DNA of 64,000 nt from Caballeronia sp. INDeC2 (GTDB lineage: Bacteria > Pseudomonadota > Gammaproteobacteria > Burkholderiales > Burkholderiaceae): NCBI RefSeq assembly GCF_023631325.1, contig NZ_JALQDG010000031.1, forward strand, positions 1 to 64,000, in the 5' to 3' direction. Each line of letters starts with the position of its first letter. The stretch's first letter is position 1. Below are positions 8,048-17,128 of the stretch, piece by piece. Made by a program: the position numbers and the translations under genes. The notes under the pieces are model-generated. The model was not told where the DNA came from. It was given only the letters and a program-made list of their open reading frames with translations, and searched no databases.

Positions 8048-8988
8048 ACGCGCAGGACACGCCTTACGTCATCGACGTACACAATCTCAACAAGCGTTTC
8101 GGCGACAAGCACGTCGTCAACGATGTGTCGTTGCAGGTCGCGCGCGGCGAGATCTTCGGCTTTCTCGGCCCGAACGGCAGCGGCAAGACAACCTCCATCC
8201 GCCTGATGTGCGGCCTGCTCACGCCAGATTCCGGCAGCGGCACGTGTCTCGGTTACGACATCGTGCGCGAGAGCGAAGAGATCAAGCGCAACGTCGGCTA
8301 TATGACGCAGCGCTTTTCGTATTGGGAAGACCTGACCATCCGCGAGAATCTCGACTTCGTCGCGCGCATCTATCAGATGGAGAACCGCCGCGAAGCCGTG
8401 GATCGCGCGCTCGAAGCGCTGGGTCTGCAAAGCCGCGCAAAGCAACTGACGGGCTCGCTCTCGGGCGGATGGAAGCAACGCCTCGCGCTTGCCGCATGCA
8501 TGCTGCACGAGCCGAAATTGTTGCTTCTCGATGAACCGACCGCGGGCGTCGATCCGACCGCGCGCCGCGACTTCTGGGAGGAACTGCATCGGCTCGCCGC
8601 GAAAGGCATCTCCGTGCTCGTCAGCACGCACTACATGGATGAAGCCGAGCGCTGTCACAAGCTCGCGTATATCGCGTATGGCAAGCTGCTCGCGCAGGGC
8701 ACCGCGAATGAAGTCATCGCGTCGCAGAATCTCGCGACGTGGAGCATTCACGGTCAGCATCTCAGTGCGCTCTCGGAACGCCTGCGCAAGACACCGGGCA
8801 TCGATCAGACGGTCGTGTTCGGCTCCGCACTTCACGTGAGCGGCAGCGATCATGCCGCGCTAGAACAAGCCGTACGTGATGCGACGAAAGACGGCGCAAC
8901 GCATGCGGAGCGCATCGAAACCGGGCTTGAAGACGTCTTCATCTATCTGATGAGTCGCTCGACCGACAACTTCAAGGTGACGTCATGA
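8044..8988 (+). CDS. ABC-2 type efflux transporter, ATP-binding protein
   Basis: 314-residue single-nucleotide-binding-domain ATPase. Motifs in order: Walker A GPNGSGKT (about residues 41-48), Q-loop YMTQRFSYWEDLT, signature LSGGWKQR, Walker B LLLLDEPTAGVDPTAR and H-loop STHYMDEAERC. The C-terminal 80 residues form the accessory domain seen in DrrA/YbhF-type exporters. The ATG overlaps the adaptor stop codon, and the stop overlaps the permease ATG. E. coli YbhF has two ATPase domains fused, whereas this one is a single-domain form. Confidence 0.9.
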   Translation: MNAQDTPYVIDVHNLNKRFGDKHVVNDVSLQVARGEIFGFLGPNGSGKTTSIRLMCGLLTPDSGSGTCLGYDIVRESEEIKRNVGYMTQRFSYWEDLTIRENLDFVARIYQMENRREAVDRALEALGLQSRAKQLTGSLSGGWKQRLALAACMLHEPKLLLLDEPTAGVDPTARRDFWEELHRLAAKGISVLVSTHYMDEAERCHKLAYIAYGKLLAQGTANEVIASQNLATWSIHGQHLSALSERLRKTPGIDQTVVFGSALHVSGSDHAALEQAVRDATKDGATHAERIETGLEDVFIYLMSRSTDNFKVTS

Positions 8989-10127
8989 AGGCCGGCAGCC
9001 GTTTCTCGATCACGCGCTGGTGGAGCATCGTGATGAAGGAGTTCCTGCAACTGCGGCGCGACCGCATCACGTTCGGCATGATCGTCGGCTTGCCGATCGT
9101 GCAGCTCGCGCTCTTCGGCTATGCGATCAACACGGACCCCAAGCATCTGCCGACAGCCGTGATCGTCGGCGATCAAAGCCCGTTTTCGCGCAGCTTCATC
9201 GCCGCGATGGAGCACTCCGACTACTTCGATATCGTCGACACGCTGCCCGACGACGACGCCGGTCATCGCGCGCTCGCGCAAGGCCGCGTGCTTTTCGTGC
9301 TCAACATACCCGCCGACTTTTCGCGCAAGCTGTTGCGCGGCGAGCGGCCCGCGCTGCTCGTCGAAGCCGACGCCACCGATCCGAACGCGGTCAGCAAGGC
9401 GAGCAATTCGCTGTCCGCGCTCGTGCAATCCGTGGCGAGCAAGGACCTCGCCGGCCCGCTCGCGCGCTTGAATGGAACGCCTGCCGCTTTCGACGTGCAA
9501 GTCCACAACCTCTACAACCCAGAAGGCATCACGCAATACAACGTCGTGCCGGGCCTGATGGGCGTGATCCTCACGATGACGCTCGTGATGATGACGGGCC
9601 TCGCGATGACACGCGAACGCGAGCGCGGCACGATGGAGAACTTGCTCGCGACACCCGTACGCCCCGTGGAAGTGATGACGGGCAAGATCGTGCCCTACGT
9701 GTTCATCGGTCTCATTCAGGCATCGATCATTCTCCTCGCCACACGCTTCGTATTTCATGTGCCGCTCGTCGGCAATCCGCTCGCGATCTATCTCGCCGCG
9801 CTGCTTTTCATCGCCGCGAATCTGACGGTGGGTATCACGCTGTCGTCGCTCGCGCAGAATCAGCTTCAGGCGATGCAACTGACCATGTTCTACTTCCTGC
9901 CGAACATTCTTCTGTCGGGCTTCATGTTTCCCTTCGCGGGCATGCCCGCGTGGGCGCAGTTCATCGGCAATCTTCTGCCGCTCACTTACTTCAATCGCCT
10001 GATACGCGGCATTCTGCTCAAGGGCAGCGGCTGGGCGGACCTGTGGCCGTCGGTCTGGCCGATGGCGCTCTTCACCGTCATCGTGATGGGCATTGCGTTG
10101 CGCTTCTACCGGCGCACGCTCGACTAG
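8985..10127 (+). CDS. ABC-2 type efflux transporter, permease
   Basis: 380-residue inner-membrane permease. One N-terminal transmembrane segment (about residues 30-50) is followed by a large extracytoplasmic domain (about 50-180). A C-terminal bundle of about five segments begins at the VVPGLMGVILTMTLVM helix. The cytoplasmic coupling motif TRERERGTMENLLATPV is diagnostic of the DrrB/YbhR class. Only one permease is encoded, so a homodimer is expected, unlike the YbhS/YbhR heterodimer. It starts within the stop of the ATPase gene. Confidence 0.9.
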   Translation: MKAGSRFSITRWWSIVMKEFLQLRRDRITFGMIVGLPIVQLALFGYAINTDPKHLPTAVIVGDQSPFSRSFIAAMEHSDYFDIVDTLPDDDAGHRALAQGRVLFVLNIPADFSRKLLRGERPALLVEADATDPNAVSKASNSLSALVQSVASKDLAGPLARLNGTPAAFDVQVHNLYNPEGITQYNVVPGLMGVILTMTLVMMTGLAMTRERERGTMENLLATPVRPVEVMTGKIVPYVFIGLIQASIILLATRFVFHVPLVGNPLAIYLAALLFIAANLTVGITLSSLAQNQLQAMQLTMFYFLPNILLSGFMFPFAGMPAWAQFIGNLLPLTYFNRLIRGILLKGSGWADLWPSVWPMALFTVIVMGIALRFYRRTLD

Positions 10128-10137
10128 GGAGATGTCG

Positions 10138-11556
10138 ATGAAACCGCTTCTATCCCTGTCCGCACTCGTGTTGTGCGGCTGCACGGTCGGCCCCGACTTT
10201 CACCCGCCAGCGCCGCCCGACACGCAAAGCTATGTCAAGACATCCGTGGCGGCGCAAAGCTTTCCCGCCATCGATCACGCATTGCCGCGCTGGTGGACGC
10301 AGTTCGGCTCCGATGCGCTGAACCGCCTCGTCGATCGCGCATTGAACGACAGTCCCACGCTCGAGCAAGCGCGTGCGAAGCTCGTGCAAGCGCGCGAAGG
10401 CTACCGCGCGCAAGCGGGCGCGACATACCTTCCCGCCATCGACGCCTCGCTCTCCGGCACGCGTCAAAAGGTGGATCCCGCCGCGTTCGGCGTGCCCATT
10501 CCGAGCCCTGGGCCGTTCACGCTTTACGATGCATCGGTCAGCGTGTCGTATACGCTCGATATCTTCGGCGGCGAGCGGCGCGCGCTCGAAGCATTGCGCG
10601 CGCAAGTGGATTACCAGTCGTTCGAACTCGATGCGGCGCGTCTTTCGATCGCGGGCAACGTCGTCTCGACCGCGATACGGCGCGCTTCATTGCAGCAGCA
10701 AATCACGCTCACCCAAAGCCTCGTCGATGCACAGATGCGGCAACTGTCCATCATGGAAGGCCGATTGCAGGCGGGCGGTGTCGCGCAATTCGATGTGCGC
10801 AGCCAGCACACGCTCGTCGCGCAAACGCGCGCAAGCTTGCCATCGCTTGTCACGCAACGCGATCAGGCCGATCACCGGCTTGCGGTGTTGCTCGGCGTCG
10901 AACCGTCCAAAGCAGAATACGATGCGATTACGCTCGACTCGCTGCATCTGCCCGACAGCGTTCCGCTCACGCTGCCTTCGACGCTCGCACGTGAACGTCC
11001 CGACATCCGCGCATCCGAGGCGTTGCTGCATCAGGCGAGCGCGAATGTCGGCGTGGCGACGGCCGATCTCTATCCGAAGTTCTCGCTATCGGCGGGCGTG
11101 GGAAGCCAGCGCACGAACATCCACGACATGCTCGACAGCCTGAACGTGTGGAATGCCGGTCTGAATCTCACGCAACCGCTCTTTCATGGCGGCGAATTGC
11201 GCGCGAAGAAGCGTTCATCGGAAGCGGCTTACCATGCGGCCATGCAAGCGTATCGACAAACCGTGCTGGACGCGCTCCAGCAAGTGGCCGATAGCCTGAC
11301 CGCATTGCGCAACGATGGCGATGCATTGCAAGCGCGCCAGATCGCTGCGAGCGAAGCACAAGCGAATCTCGATACAACGAACGCGCGCTATACGGCAGGC
11401 GGCGTAAGCCGCTTCGATTCGCTCGACACGCAACGCGAGGCGCTGCAAACACAACTCGATTACGCGCTCGCGCGAGCGAATCGCCTTTCCGACGCAGCCG
11501 CACTCTTCCAGTCGCTAGGCGGCGCGGGCGAGGACACGAAAGCTGCAATCAATTAG
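10138..11556 (+). CDS. NodT-family outer membrane efflux lipoprotein
   Basis: About 472 residues, TolC-like outer membrane factor. The signal peptide ends in a lipobox LCGC with Cys15 as the predicted lipidated residue, then CTVGPDFHPP, typical of the NodT/OprM group. Two OEP repeats follow, each with long alpha-helical and beta-strand segments; the second is near NLTQPLFHGGELRAK. The ATG at 10138 is preferred over the ATG two codons earlier because GGGAG then sits 6 nt upstream. It completes the tripartite pump with the three preceding genes. Its 3' end overlaps the convergent acyl-CoA ligase gene by 8 bp. Confidence 0.9.
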   Translation: MKPLLSLSALVLCGCTVGPDFHPPAPPDTQSYVKTSVAAQSFPAIDHALPRWWTQFGSDALNRLVDRALNDSPTLEQARAKLVQAREGYRAQAGATYLPAIDASLSGTRQKVDPAAFGVPIPSPGPFTLYDASVSVSYTLDIFGGERRALEALRAQVDYQSFELDAARLSIAGNVVSTAIRRASLQQQITLTQSLVDAQMRQLSIMEGRLQAGGVAQFDVRSQHTLVAQTRASLPSLVTQRDQADHRLAVLLGVEPSKAEYDAITLDSLHLPDSVPLTLPSTLARERPDIRASEALLHQASANVGVATADLYPKFSLSAGVGSQRTNIHDMLDSLNVWNAGLNLTQPLFHGGELRAKKRSSEAAYHAAMQAYRQTVLDALQQVADSLTALRNDGDALQARQIAASEAQANLDTTNARYTAGGVSRFDSLDTQREALQTQLDYALARANRLSDAAALFQSLGGAGEDTKAAIN

Positions 11557-13078
11557 CGAGCGTTCCGAGCCGATGCTTGAGCACCTTGCCGCTCGCCGAT
11601 ACCGGCAACGCATCGAGAATGCGGATCGACGAAGGCCGCTTGTACGGCGCGAGCCGCGCGCTCACCCATTCCACGAGTTCGCGTTCGTCCGCCATGCAGC
11701 CTGACCTCAGTTCGATAAACGCGAGCACGTCCTCGTTGCCCCGCGCGCGTCGCCCGATCACGGCGGAATGCAGCACCGCGGGATGACTGTTGAACGCCTG
11801 CTCCACCTCGGCGGGATACACGTTGAAGCCCGAACGGATGATGAGCTCCTTGCTGCGTCCGACGATATACAGATTGCCGTTATCGAAGCGCGCGAGATCG
11901 CCGGTCTTGAGCCATCCGTCCGCCGTCACCGTGGCCGCTGTCTGCGCCGCATCGCGGTAGTAGCCGAGCATCACGTTGGGGCCGCGTATCCATAATTCGC
12001 CGGTATCGTCGGTCTCGCTCTCTTGCGCGAGCGGCACGATGCGCGCCTCGACGCCGGGAATCAACGGACCGACTGATGCATCATGCGCTGGCGCATCGAG
12101 CAGCGTGTTGGACACCGTCGGGCTGCTTTCGGTCATGCCGTAGCCGTTGTGCAAGGGCACACCGTAGAACGCTTCGGCAGCAGTCTTCAGCGTCATGTCG
12201 AGCGGCGAGCCGCCGCAATAGACAAATCGCAGCGACGGCGCATTCAGGCCGCCGCGGGGCGTGAAATGATCGATCAGTTTCGCGTGCATCGCGGGCACGC
12301 CCTGAAATATCGTCATGCGTTCGTCGCCGAGCAAGTGTCCCGCGCGCTCGGCATCGAAGCGCGCCGCGAGCCGCAGCATCGCGCCCGCATAGAGCGAGCC
12401 GAGGCACATGGACGCAAGACCGAACACATGCGAGATCGGCAGCACGGCATAGACGCGATCATCGGAACTCACACGGCGCAACGTGCTCGATACAGCCGCA
12501 ACGAAGAGCAGATTGCGATGCGACAGCATCACGCCTTTCGGTGTGCCTGTCGTGCCTGTCGTGTAGATAAGCGCGGCGCATTGCTGGTCCGATGGAAGGC
12601 CGTGCGGTTCTTGCACAGAAGCCGTATCGATGGCGCTCAGCGCAAACGCACCGATCGGCGTTGCTTCGAGCGATTCGATCGCAGCGCCATCGCGTTGCGC
12701 GTGACGCGCGGCATCGTCGGATGCTTCGACGGTATAGAGCGCGATGCGCGGCGTCGCATGCGCGCGGATCGCATCGAGTTCGACGGCGGACAGGCGCGCA
12801 TTCACGACGAGCGCCCATGCATCGAGACGGCTCACCGCAAAGAGCGATGCGACGAGCGCGACGCTGTTCTCGCCGATCAGCATCACGCGATCGCCGCCTC
12901 GCACGCCCGCAGCCGCAAGACGCGCGGCGAGTGCATCGACGGCTGAGTCGACTTGTGCATACGTGAGCGTGCGCGCGTCCTCATGCAACGCGATGCGATC
13001 GGGATGCGCCTTCGCGCCGCGCGAGACGATCGCGTCGATGCGCGCGGGCAGCGACGCAATGAGCTTGTTCGTATCCAT
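11549..13078 (-). CDS. acyl-CoA synthetase (AMP-dependent ligase, class I adenylate-forming)
   Basis: About 509 residues. It activates a carboxylic acid to its CoA thioester through an acyl-adenylate. Motifs are the phosphate-binding loop YTTGTTGTPKGVMLSH (about residue 170), the adenine motif GYGMTESSP, the hinge with LKTGDLARFD and GRSKELIIRSGFNVYP, and the C-terminal catalytic Lys in SASGKVLKHR. The ATG at 13078 lacks a good ribosome binding site. The frame stays open upstream, including an ATG overlapping the stop of the preceding gene, so the start is uncertain. It is the last gene of the leftward operon, where it may activate a carboxylic-acid product of the pathway. The substrate is unknown. 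Confidence 0.85.
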   Translation of the reverse strand: MDTNKLIASLPARIDAIVSRGAKAHPDRIALHEDARTLTYAQVDSAVDALAARLAAAGVRGGDRVMLIGENSVALVASLFAVSRLDAWALVVNARLSAVELDAIRAHATPRIALYTVEASDDAARHAQRDGAAIESLEATPIGAFALSAIDTASVQEPHGLPSDQQCAALIYTTGTTGTPKGVMLSHRNLLFVAAVSSTLRRVSSDDRVYAVLPISHVFGLASMCLGSLYAGAMLRLAARFDAERAGHLLGDERMTIFQGVPAMHAKLIDHFTPRGGLNAPSLRFVYCGGSPLDMTLKTAAEAFYGVPLHNGYGMTESSPTVSNTLLDAPAHDASVGPLIPGVEARIVPLAQESETDDTGELWIRGPNVMLGYYRDAAQTAATVTADGWLKTGDLARFDNGNLYIVGRSKELIIRSGFNVYPAEVEQAFNSHPAVLHSAVIGRRARGNEDVLAFIELRSGCMADERELVEWVSARLAPYKRPSSIRILDALPVSASGKVLKHRLGTLAN

Positions 13079-13128
13079 GTCGAGCGATACCGTCCGTGAC
13101 CTTAAGTCCGAATGATAACGCTCATGCA

Positions 13129-14031
13129 TCATCCCGCGAAACGTGGCTCGGGAATACCGCGCACGCCGAGGCCCGTCACCGCGAACAAGCCGCCCTTGTC
13201 GCGCTCTTTCTGCGGAATGCCCCACATCGGGCGGCCCATCGTCGATACATAAAGGATGTCGAGATTCGGCCCGCCGAACATCACGCTGGTCAGATTGCGC
13301 ACCGGGAACGGCACGATGCGATCGAGCTTTCCGTCGGGCGCGAAGCGCAGGATGCGCCCGCCGAACACGAGCGCGGACCACACATAGCCGTCTTCGTCGA
13401 CGGTCGCGCCATCGAACGTGCCGGCCATGTCATGCGCGGATGCAAACAAACGCTTGTTCGTCGCAGCGCCCGTTTCAATGTCGTAGTCGTATGCGTACAT
13501 CTCCTTGCTGTACGTGTCGGTGAAGTAGAACGTCTTGTTGTCGGGGCTCCAGCATGGACCGTTCGAACAACTGATGCCGCTGTCGAGCCGCGTGACCTTG
13601 CCATCCGTATCGAGTCGATAGAGGCCGCCGCTGCGCGTCGAGCGCTGGCCGCGATCGGCGTCGTATCGATCGAAATCGTAAGACATGGTGCCCGCGACGA
13701 AGCGGCCGCGCCGATCCACCTTGCCGTCGTTGAAACGCGTCTCGGGATCGTCGCTTTCCGGGTCGGCGATGAACTGCACCGTCTGCGCGTCGAAGTCGTA
13801 GAAATGCAGGCCGTTGGCGAGCGCGACCACCGCGCCGCCTTGCTCGCGCAAAGCCATCGAGCCGATATGACGCGGCACGAAAAAGCGCTTCACGTCGCTG
13901 CCATCGGCGCGGCAGCTATATATCTCCGCAGCCGTGCTGTCGATCCAGTACAGGCGCTCCTCTTTGACATCCCAGAGCGGCCCTTCGCCGAGATGATTGT
14001 TCGCATCGACCAGCAAGCGTACTTCGGCCAT
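13129..14031 (-). CDS. SMP-30/gluconolactonase/LRE family lactonase
   Basis: 300-residue six-bladed beta-propeller lactonase. The metal-binding Glu is in LGEGPLWD (residues 13-20). Later come FNDGKVDRRGRFVAGTM and SNGPCWSPDNKTFYFTDTYS, which supply the conserved Asn and Asp ligands of regucalcin/gluconolactonases. The family opens aldonolactones to aldonic acids using a divalent metal. The ATG at 14031 has GGAG 6 nt upstream. It lies 16 bp after the dehydrogenase gene in the operon. A lactonase beside a sugar importer and dehydrogenases supports an oxidative sugar-acid route. Confidence 0.9.
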   Translation of the reverse strand: MAEVRLLVDANNHLGEGPLWDVKEERLYWIDSTAAEIYSCRADGSDVKRFFVPRHIGSMALREQGGAVVALANGLHFYDFDAQTVQFIADPESDDPETRFNDGKVDRRGRFVAGTMSYDFDRYDADRGQRSTRSGGLYRLDTDGKVTRLDSGISCSNGPCWSPDNKTFYFTDTYSKEMYAYDYDIETGAATNKRLFASAHDMAGTFDGATVDEDGYVWSALVFGGRILRFAPDGKLDRIVPFPVRNLTSVMFGGPNLDILYVSTMGRPMWGIPQKERDKGGLFAVTGLGVRGIPEPRFAG

Positions 14032-14047
14032 CGTCGTCTCCTTGTGG

Positions 14048-14992
14048 TTAGGCTTCACCGTCCTCGACATCGCGCCGATGCGCAAGCAACGCCATCAAAC
14101 GGCGATCGCGCCAGCGGCTGCGTTCCTCGATGCTTTCGCGCGGCAACACGGCGCGGCGTTCCGTATCGAGCTTGTGGAGCGTATCGTCGGACCAGTCGAA
14201 CGGCTTGCGCCCCGATGCGATCGTGCGATACGTGCCGCCATAGCGCGTCGCGTAATCCGCCACGCCGCCGGGCGCGTTGAGATCGATCGTTTCGAACGGG
14301 CCCATGAACGACCAGCGCATTGCGAGCCCGTCGCGGATCACGGTGTCGAGATCGGCCGAGCTCGCATAGCCTTGTTCATAGAGACTCAATGCTTCGTCGA
14401 GCAGCGCGCCTTGCAGGCGATTGAGTAGAAAGCCCGATATTTCCCGCCTGACGGTCACGGGCTTTTGTCCCGCTCGTTCGTAGATGGCGCGGGCGCGTTC
14501 CAACGTTTCATGCGAGGTCCACGGCGCGCCGCACAATTCGACGAGCGGCACGAGCGAAGGCGGATTCACCGGATGCGCAACGAGGCAGCGCGCGCGGCCC
14601 GCGATACCTTCGGTGAATGTCGATGCGGGCAGCCCCGAAGTCGAACTCGCAAGCAACGCATCGGGCTCCGTCAGACGGTCCAGTTCGACGAACAGCGCGC
14701 GCTTCGCCTCTACCACTTCCGCGATGTTCTCTTGCACGAGATTCGCATCGGCGACGGCATCGGCGAGGCCTTCGCATGCGGTGATGCGGGACACGATCGT
14801 ATCGACGGATTCATCGATCAGATCGAATGACGCGAGATCCTCGAGGCTGTTGCGGATCGACGGAATCGCACCCGCGAGCATCTCCTTCGATGCATCGTGG
14901 ATCTTCACGTCGAAGCCGCTCTTCGCGAACACGATCGCCCACGCGCGGCCGATGCGTCCCGAACCGATCACCGCAATGTTCTTCGCTTGCAT
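14048..14992 (-). CDS. 3-hydroxyacyl-CoA dehydrogenase-like NAD enzyme (lambda-crystallin / L-gulonate 3-dehydrogenase type)
   Basis: 314 residues. The N-terminal Rossmann fold shows IAVIGSGRIGRAWA (residues 6-19) and an Asp at the second strand end (HDAS), indicating NAD preference. The catalytic region has SSTSGLP and LVAHPVNPP with the active-site His, then a C-terminal helical domain with GFLLNRLQGALLDEAL. The short, single-module length fits enzymes acting on free 3-hydroxy acids such as L-gulonate or carnitine as well as hydroxyacyl-CoA. With BKACE in the same operon, oxidation of a 3-hydroxy acid to a 3-keto acid is a plausible role. Confidence 0.82.
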   Translation of the reverse strand: MQAKNIAVIGSGRIGRAWAIVFAKSGFDVKIHDASKEMLAGAIPSIRNSLEDLASFDLIDESVDTIVSRITACEGLADAVADANLVQENIAEVVEAKRALFVELDRLTEPDALLASSTSGLPASTFTEGIAGRARCLVAHPVNPPSLVPLVELCGAPWTSHETLERARAIYERAGQKPVTVRREISGFLLNRLQGALLDEALSLYEQGYASSADLDTVIRDGLAMRWSFMGPFETIDLNAPGGVADYATRYGGTYRTIASGRKPFDWSDDTLHKLDTERRAVLPRESIEERSRWRDRRLMALLAHRRDVEDGEA

Positions 14993-15018
14993 CTGTGTCT
15001 CTTCCTCGTTCGAGTTGG

Positions 15019-17118
15019 TCAGCCTTTCTTGTCCCGCAACGTGATGACAGCCGCCAGCACGACGAGTCCGTTGATGATGTCCCGCACCGCGGGCGGCACG
15101 GTGGTTCCCGCGAGCAAGGTCCCGAGCGCCGTGAGCAGCAGCGCGCCGCCGAACACGCCGAGATAGTGCCCGCGTCCGCCGGTGATGAGCGCGCCGCCGA
15201 CCACGACGACCGCGATCGACGGCAACAGATACGGATCGCCCATGCCGAGAAATGCTTGCGAGCTGAACCCCGCGAGCAGCAGGCCGACGATCGCCGAGCA
15301 AAGACCCGAGAGGCAATACACAGCGATCAGCGTGCTGCCGACGCGCACGCCCGAGAGCTTCGCCGCGACCGGCGAATTGCCGACCGCATACACGCGCCGC
15401 CCGAACGGCGTGCGATGCAGCAGCAGCAACGCGACGACGAGAAACACCGGCACGCTCCATGCCGCGAGCGAGAGCGGACCGAATCGTCCGTTGGTGAATT
15501 CGCTGATCATCGAGGGCGACCATCCTTGCGGCGAGCCGTTGCAATAGATCAACGTGAGGCCTTGCAGCAAGCCGTTCGCAGCAAGCGTGACGACGATGGG
15601 CGGCAAGCCGAGCATCACGACGCCCACGCCGTTGAACACGCCGACCACCAAGCCGACGAGCAGCACCGCCGGCACCGCCCACGCGGCCGCTCCGTTCATG
15701 CCGTGCGTGAGTCCCGTCAACAGCACGCCTGATAGCGTGATGAGCCAGGGCATCGAAAGGTCGAGTCCGCCTGTGAGAATCACCGCGCCCTGCCCCAGGC
15801 CGAGTATCGCGAGAAACAAGGTCAGCGTGAGCAGGCTCGTGTAGAAGTTCGCGCTGACGAGCACGCCGGGACCATAGACGAAGCCCGTGATGATCACCAC
15901 CGCGAAGAACAGCACATAGGCCGGAACGACATACTTGACCCATTCGCGATTGCGTTCGATCCAGTCGGCGATCGGCCGGCCCTTCAACTCCGTGTTCTCG
16001 ACCGGACGAAAGTCGTCGACTTCGAACGTGACGCGTCGCGCGTTTCTGTCGTCGCGTGCGCGCGTTCCCGTTCGCATCGCCTTGAACCACTGCGCGGCGT
16101 GACGCGCGCATTCGTGCGCCGCCGATTGCTTGCCGATCGACGAACCCAGCACCGCGAGCATCAGGATCACCGCTTCCGCGATCGTCGTGAAGAACGCCGA
16201 CACGTTCAGCACGAGCAGGATGTTCACGGTGATCATCAGCGTCATCGCGGCGAACACGGTGCCGACGCAGCCACCGCGCCCGCCGCCGAGCAGCGTGCCG
16301 CCGAGCACGACGGCGGTGAACATCGACAGCAGCAAGGGACGGCCGACGAGCGGATCGGCCGAACCCGTCTGCGCCGATACATACAAGCCCGCCGCCGCGT
16401 AGAACATGCCCGCGAGCGCATAGGTCGAGATGCGATAGCGCGTGACCGGCATGCCGTTCGCGTACGCGCCGTCGGGATCGCTGCCGAGCGCATAAAGCCC
16501 CACACCGAAGCGCGTGCGCTTGATGAACGACCAGATCAGCAACGCGATGATCAGCAAGGCCGCCGACATCGGCATCTTGTCGGGAATGAGATCGGCGGTG
16601 AGCAGCGCGCCGAACTGGTCGCCGACGCTGCCGCCCGGCTTGTTCTGAATCAGCAGCGTGAGGCCTTGCACCATGAACATCGTCGCGAGTGTGACGACGA
16701 TCGATTGCAGGCGAAACCATGCGATCAGCGCGCCGTTCACGAGGCCGATGCCACCGCCGATCGCAAGAATCAGCGCGGCGCCCGCCCATTGTTCGACGGG
16801 CGATCCCTGCACGAAGCGCACCGCGAGCACGTTCGCGAGCGACACGACCGCCGACGCCGACAGATCGAAGCCGCCCGACAACACGACGATCGTCTGCCCG
16901 ATCGCCGCAAGCGCGAGCGTGGTGGCGCTCGAAATGACCGAACCGATGTCGTACAGTCCGACGGGCGTCGCGGACAGCGAAACCCACGCGGCCAGCATCG
17001 CTAGCAACGCGCTGATCGCGATGATGAGCCCGCGATGATGGTCAATGCGCGCGCCCCAACCCAGACGCGCGCCCGGCCGCACGACCTCGCTATCGGGCGA
17101 CGCAACGGCTATCTTCAT
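15019..17118 (-). CDS. double-length CUT2-type sugar ABC transporter permease (two RbsC-like domains fused)
   Basis: 699 residues, twice the usual 320-340 for RbsC/AraH-type permeases. The N-terminal unit (about 25-330) has DIGSVISSATTLALAAIGQT and VVLSGGFDLSASAV. A charged cytoplasmic linker (about 335-395) follows. A second complete unit (about 395-699) has AILGLGQGAVILTGGLDLSM and GGRGHYLGVFGGALLLTALG. Each half has the GGxDLS and G-R-(R/V)-x-Y/L-A-x-G signatures of the family. One polypeptide may therefore supply the whole membrane pore. The reading frame is continuous, with no sign of frameshift. Start ATG at 17118, AGAGG 6 nt upstream. Confidence 0.88.
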   Translation of the reverse strand: MKIAVASPDSEVVRPGARLGWGARIDHHRGLIIAISALLAMLAAWVSLSATPVGLYDIGSVISSATTLALAAIGQTIVVLSGGFDLSASAVVSLANVLAVRFVQGSPVEQWAGAALILAIGGGIGLVNGALIAWFRLQSIVVTLATMFMVQGLTLLIQNKPGGSVGDQFGALLTADLIPDKMPMSAALLIIALLIWSFIKRTRFGVGLYALGSDPDGAYANGMPVTRYRISTYALAGMFYAAAGLYVSAQTGSADPLVGRPLLLSMFTAVVLGGTLLGGGRGGCVGTVFAAMTLMITVNILLVLNVSAFFTTIAEAVILMLAVLGSSIGKQSAAHECARHAAQWFKAMRTGTRARDDRNARRVTFEVDDFRPVENTELKGRPIADWIERNREWVKYVVPAYVLFFAVVIITGFVYGPGVLVSANFYTSLLTLTLFLAILGLGQGAVILTGGLDLSMPWLITLSGVLLTGLTHGMNGAAAWAVPAVLLVGLVVGVFNGVGVVMLGLPPIVVTLAANGLLQGLTLIYCNGSPQGWSPSMISEFTNGRFGPLSLAAWSVPVFLVVALLLLHRTPFGRRVYAVGNSPVAAKLSGVRVGSTLIAVYCLSGLCSAIVGLLLAGFSSQAFLGMGDPYLLPSIAVVVVGGALITGGRGHYLGVFGGALLLTALGTLLAGTTVPPAVRDIINGLVVLAAVITLRDKKG

Positions 17119-17128
17119 GAGCAACCTC

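Noticed and set aside
11549..13381. Longer 610-codon version of the acyl-CoA ligase
   Set aside because: The added 100 residues are Arg-rich and antisense-like, and overlap the SMP-30 gene; the family normally begins near 13078.
14048..16987. A 979-codon open frame on the minus strand seemingly fusing a large Arg-rich protein to the dehydrogenase
   Set aside because: The first 650 codons are the wrong frame of the permease gene: Arg/Ala-rich, no domain. The real gene starts at 14992 with a Rossmann motif.
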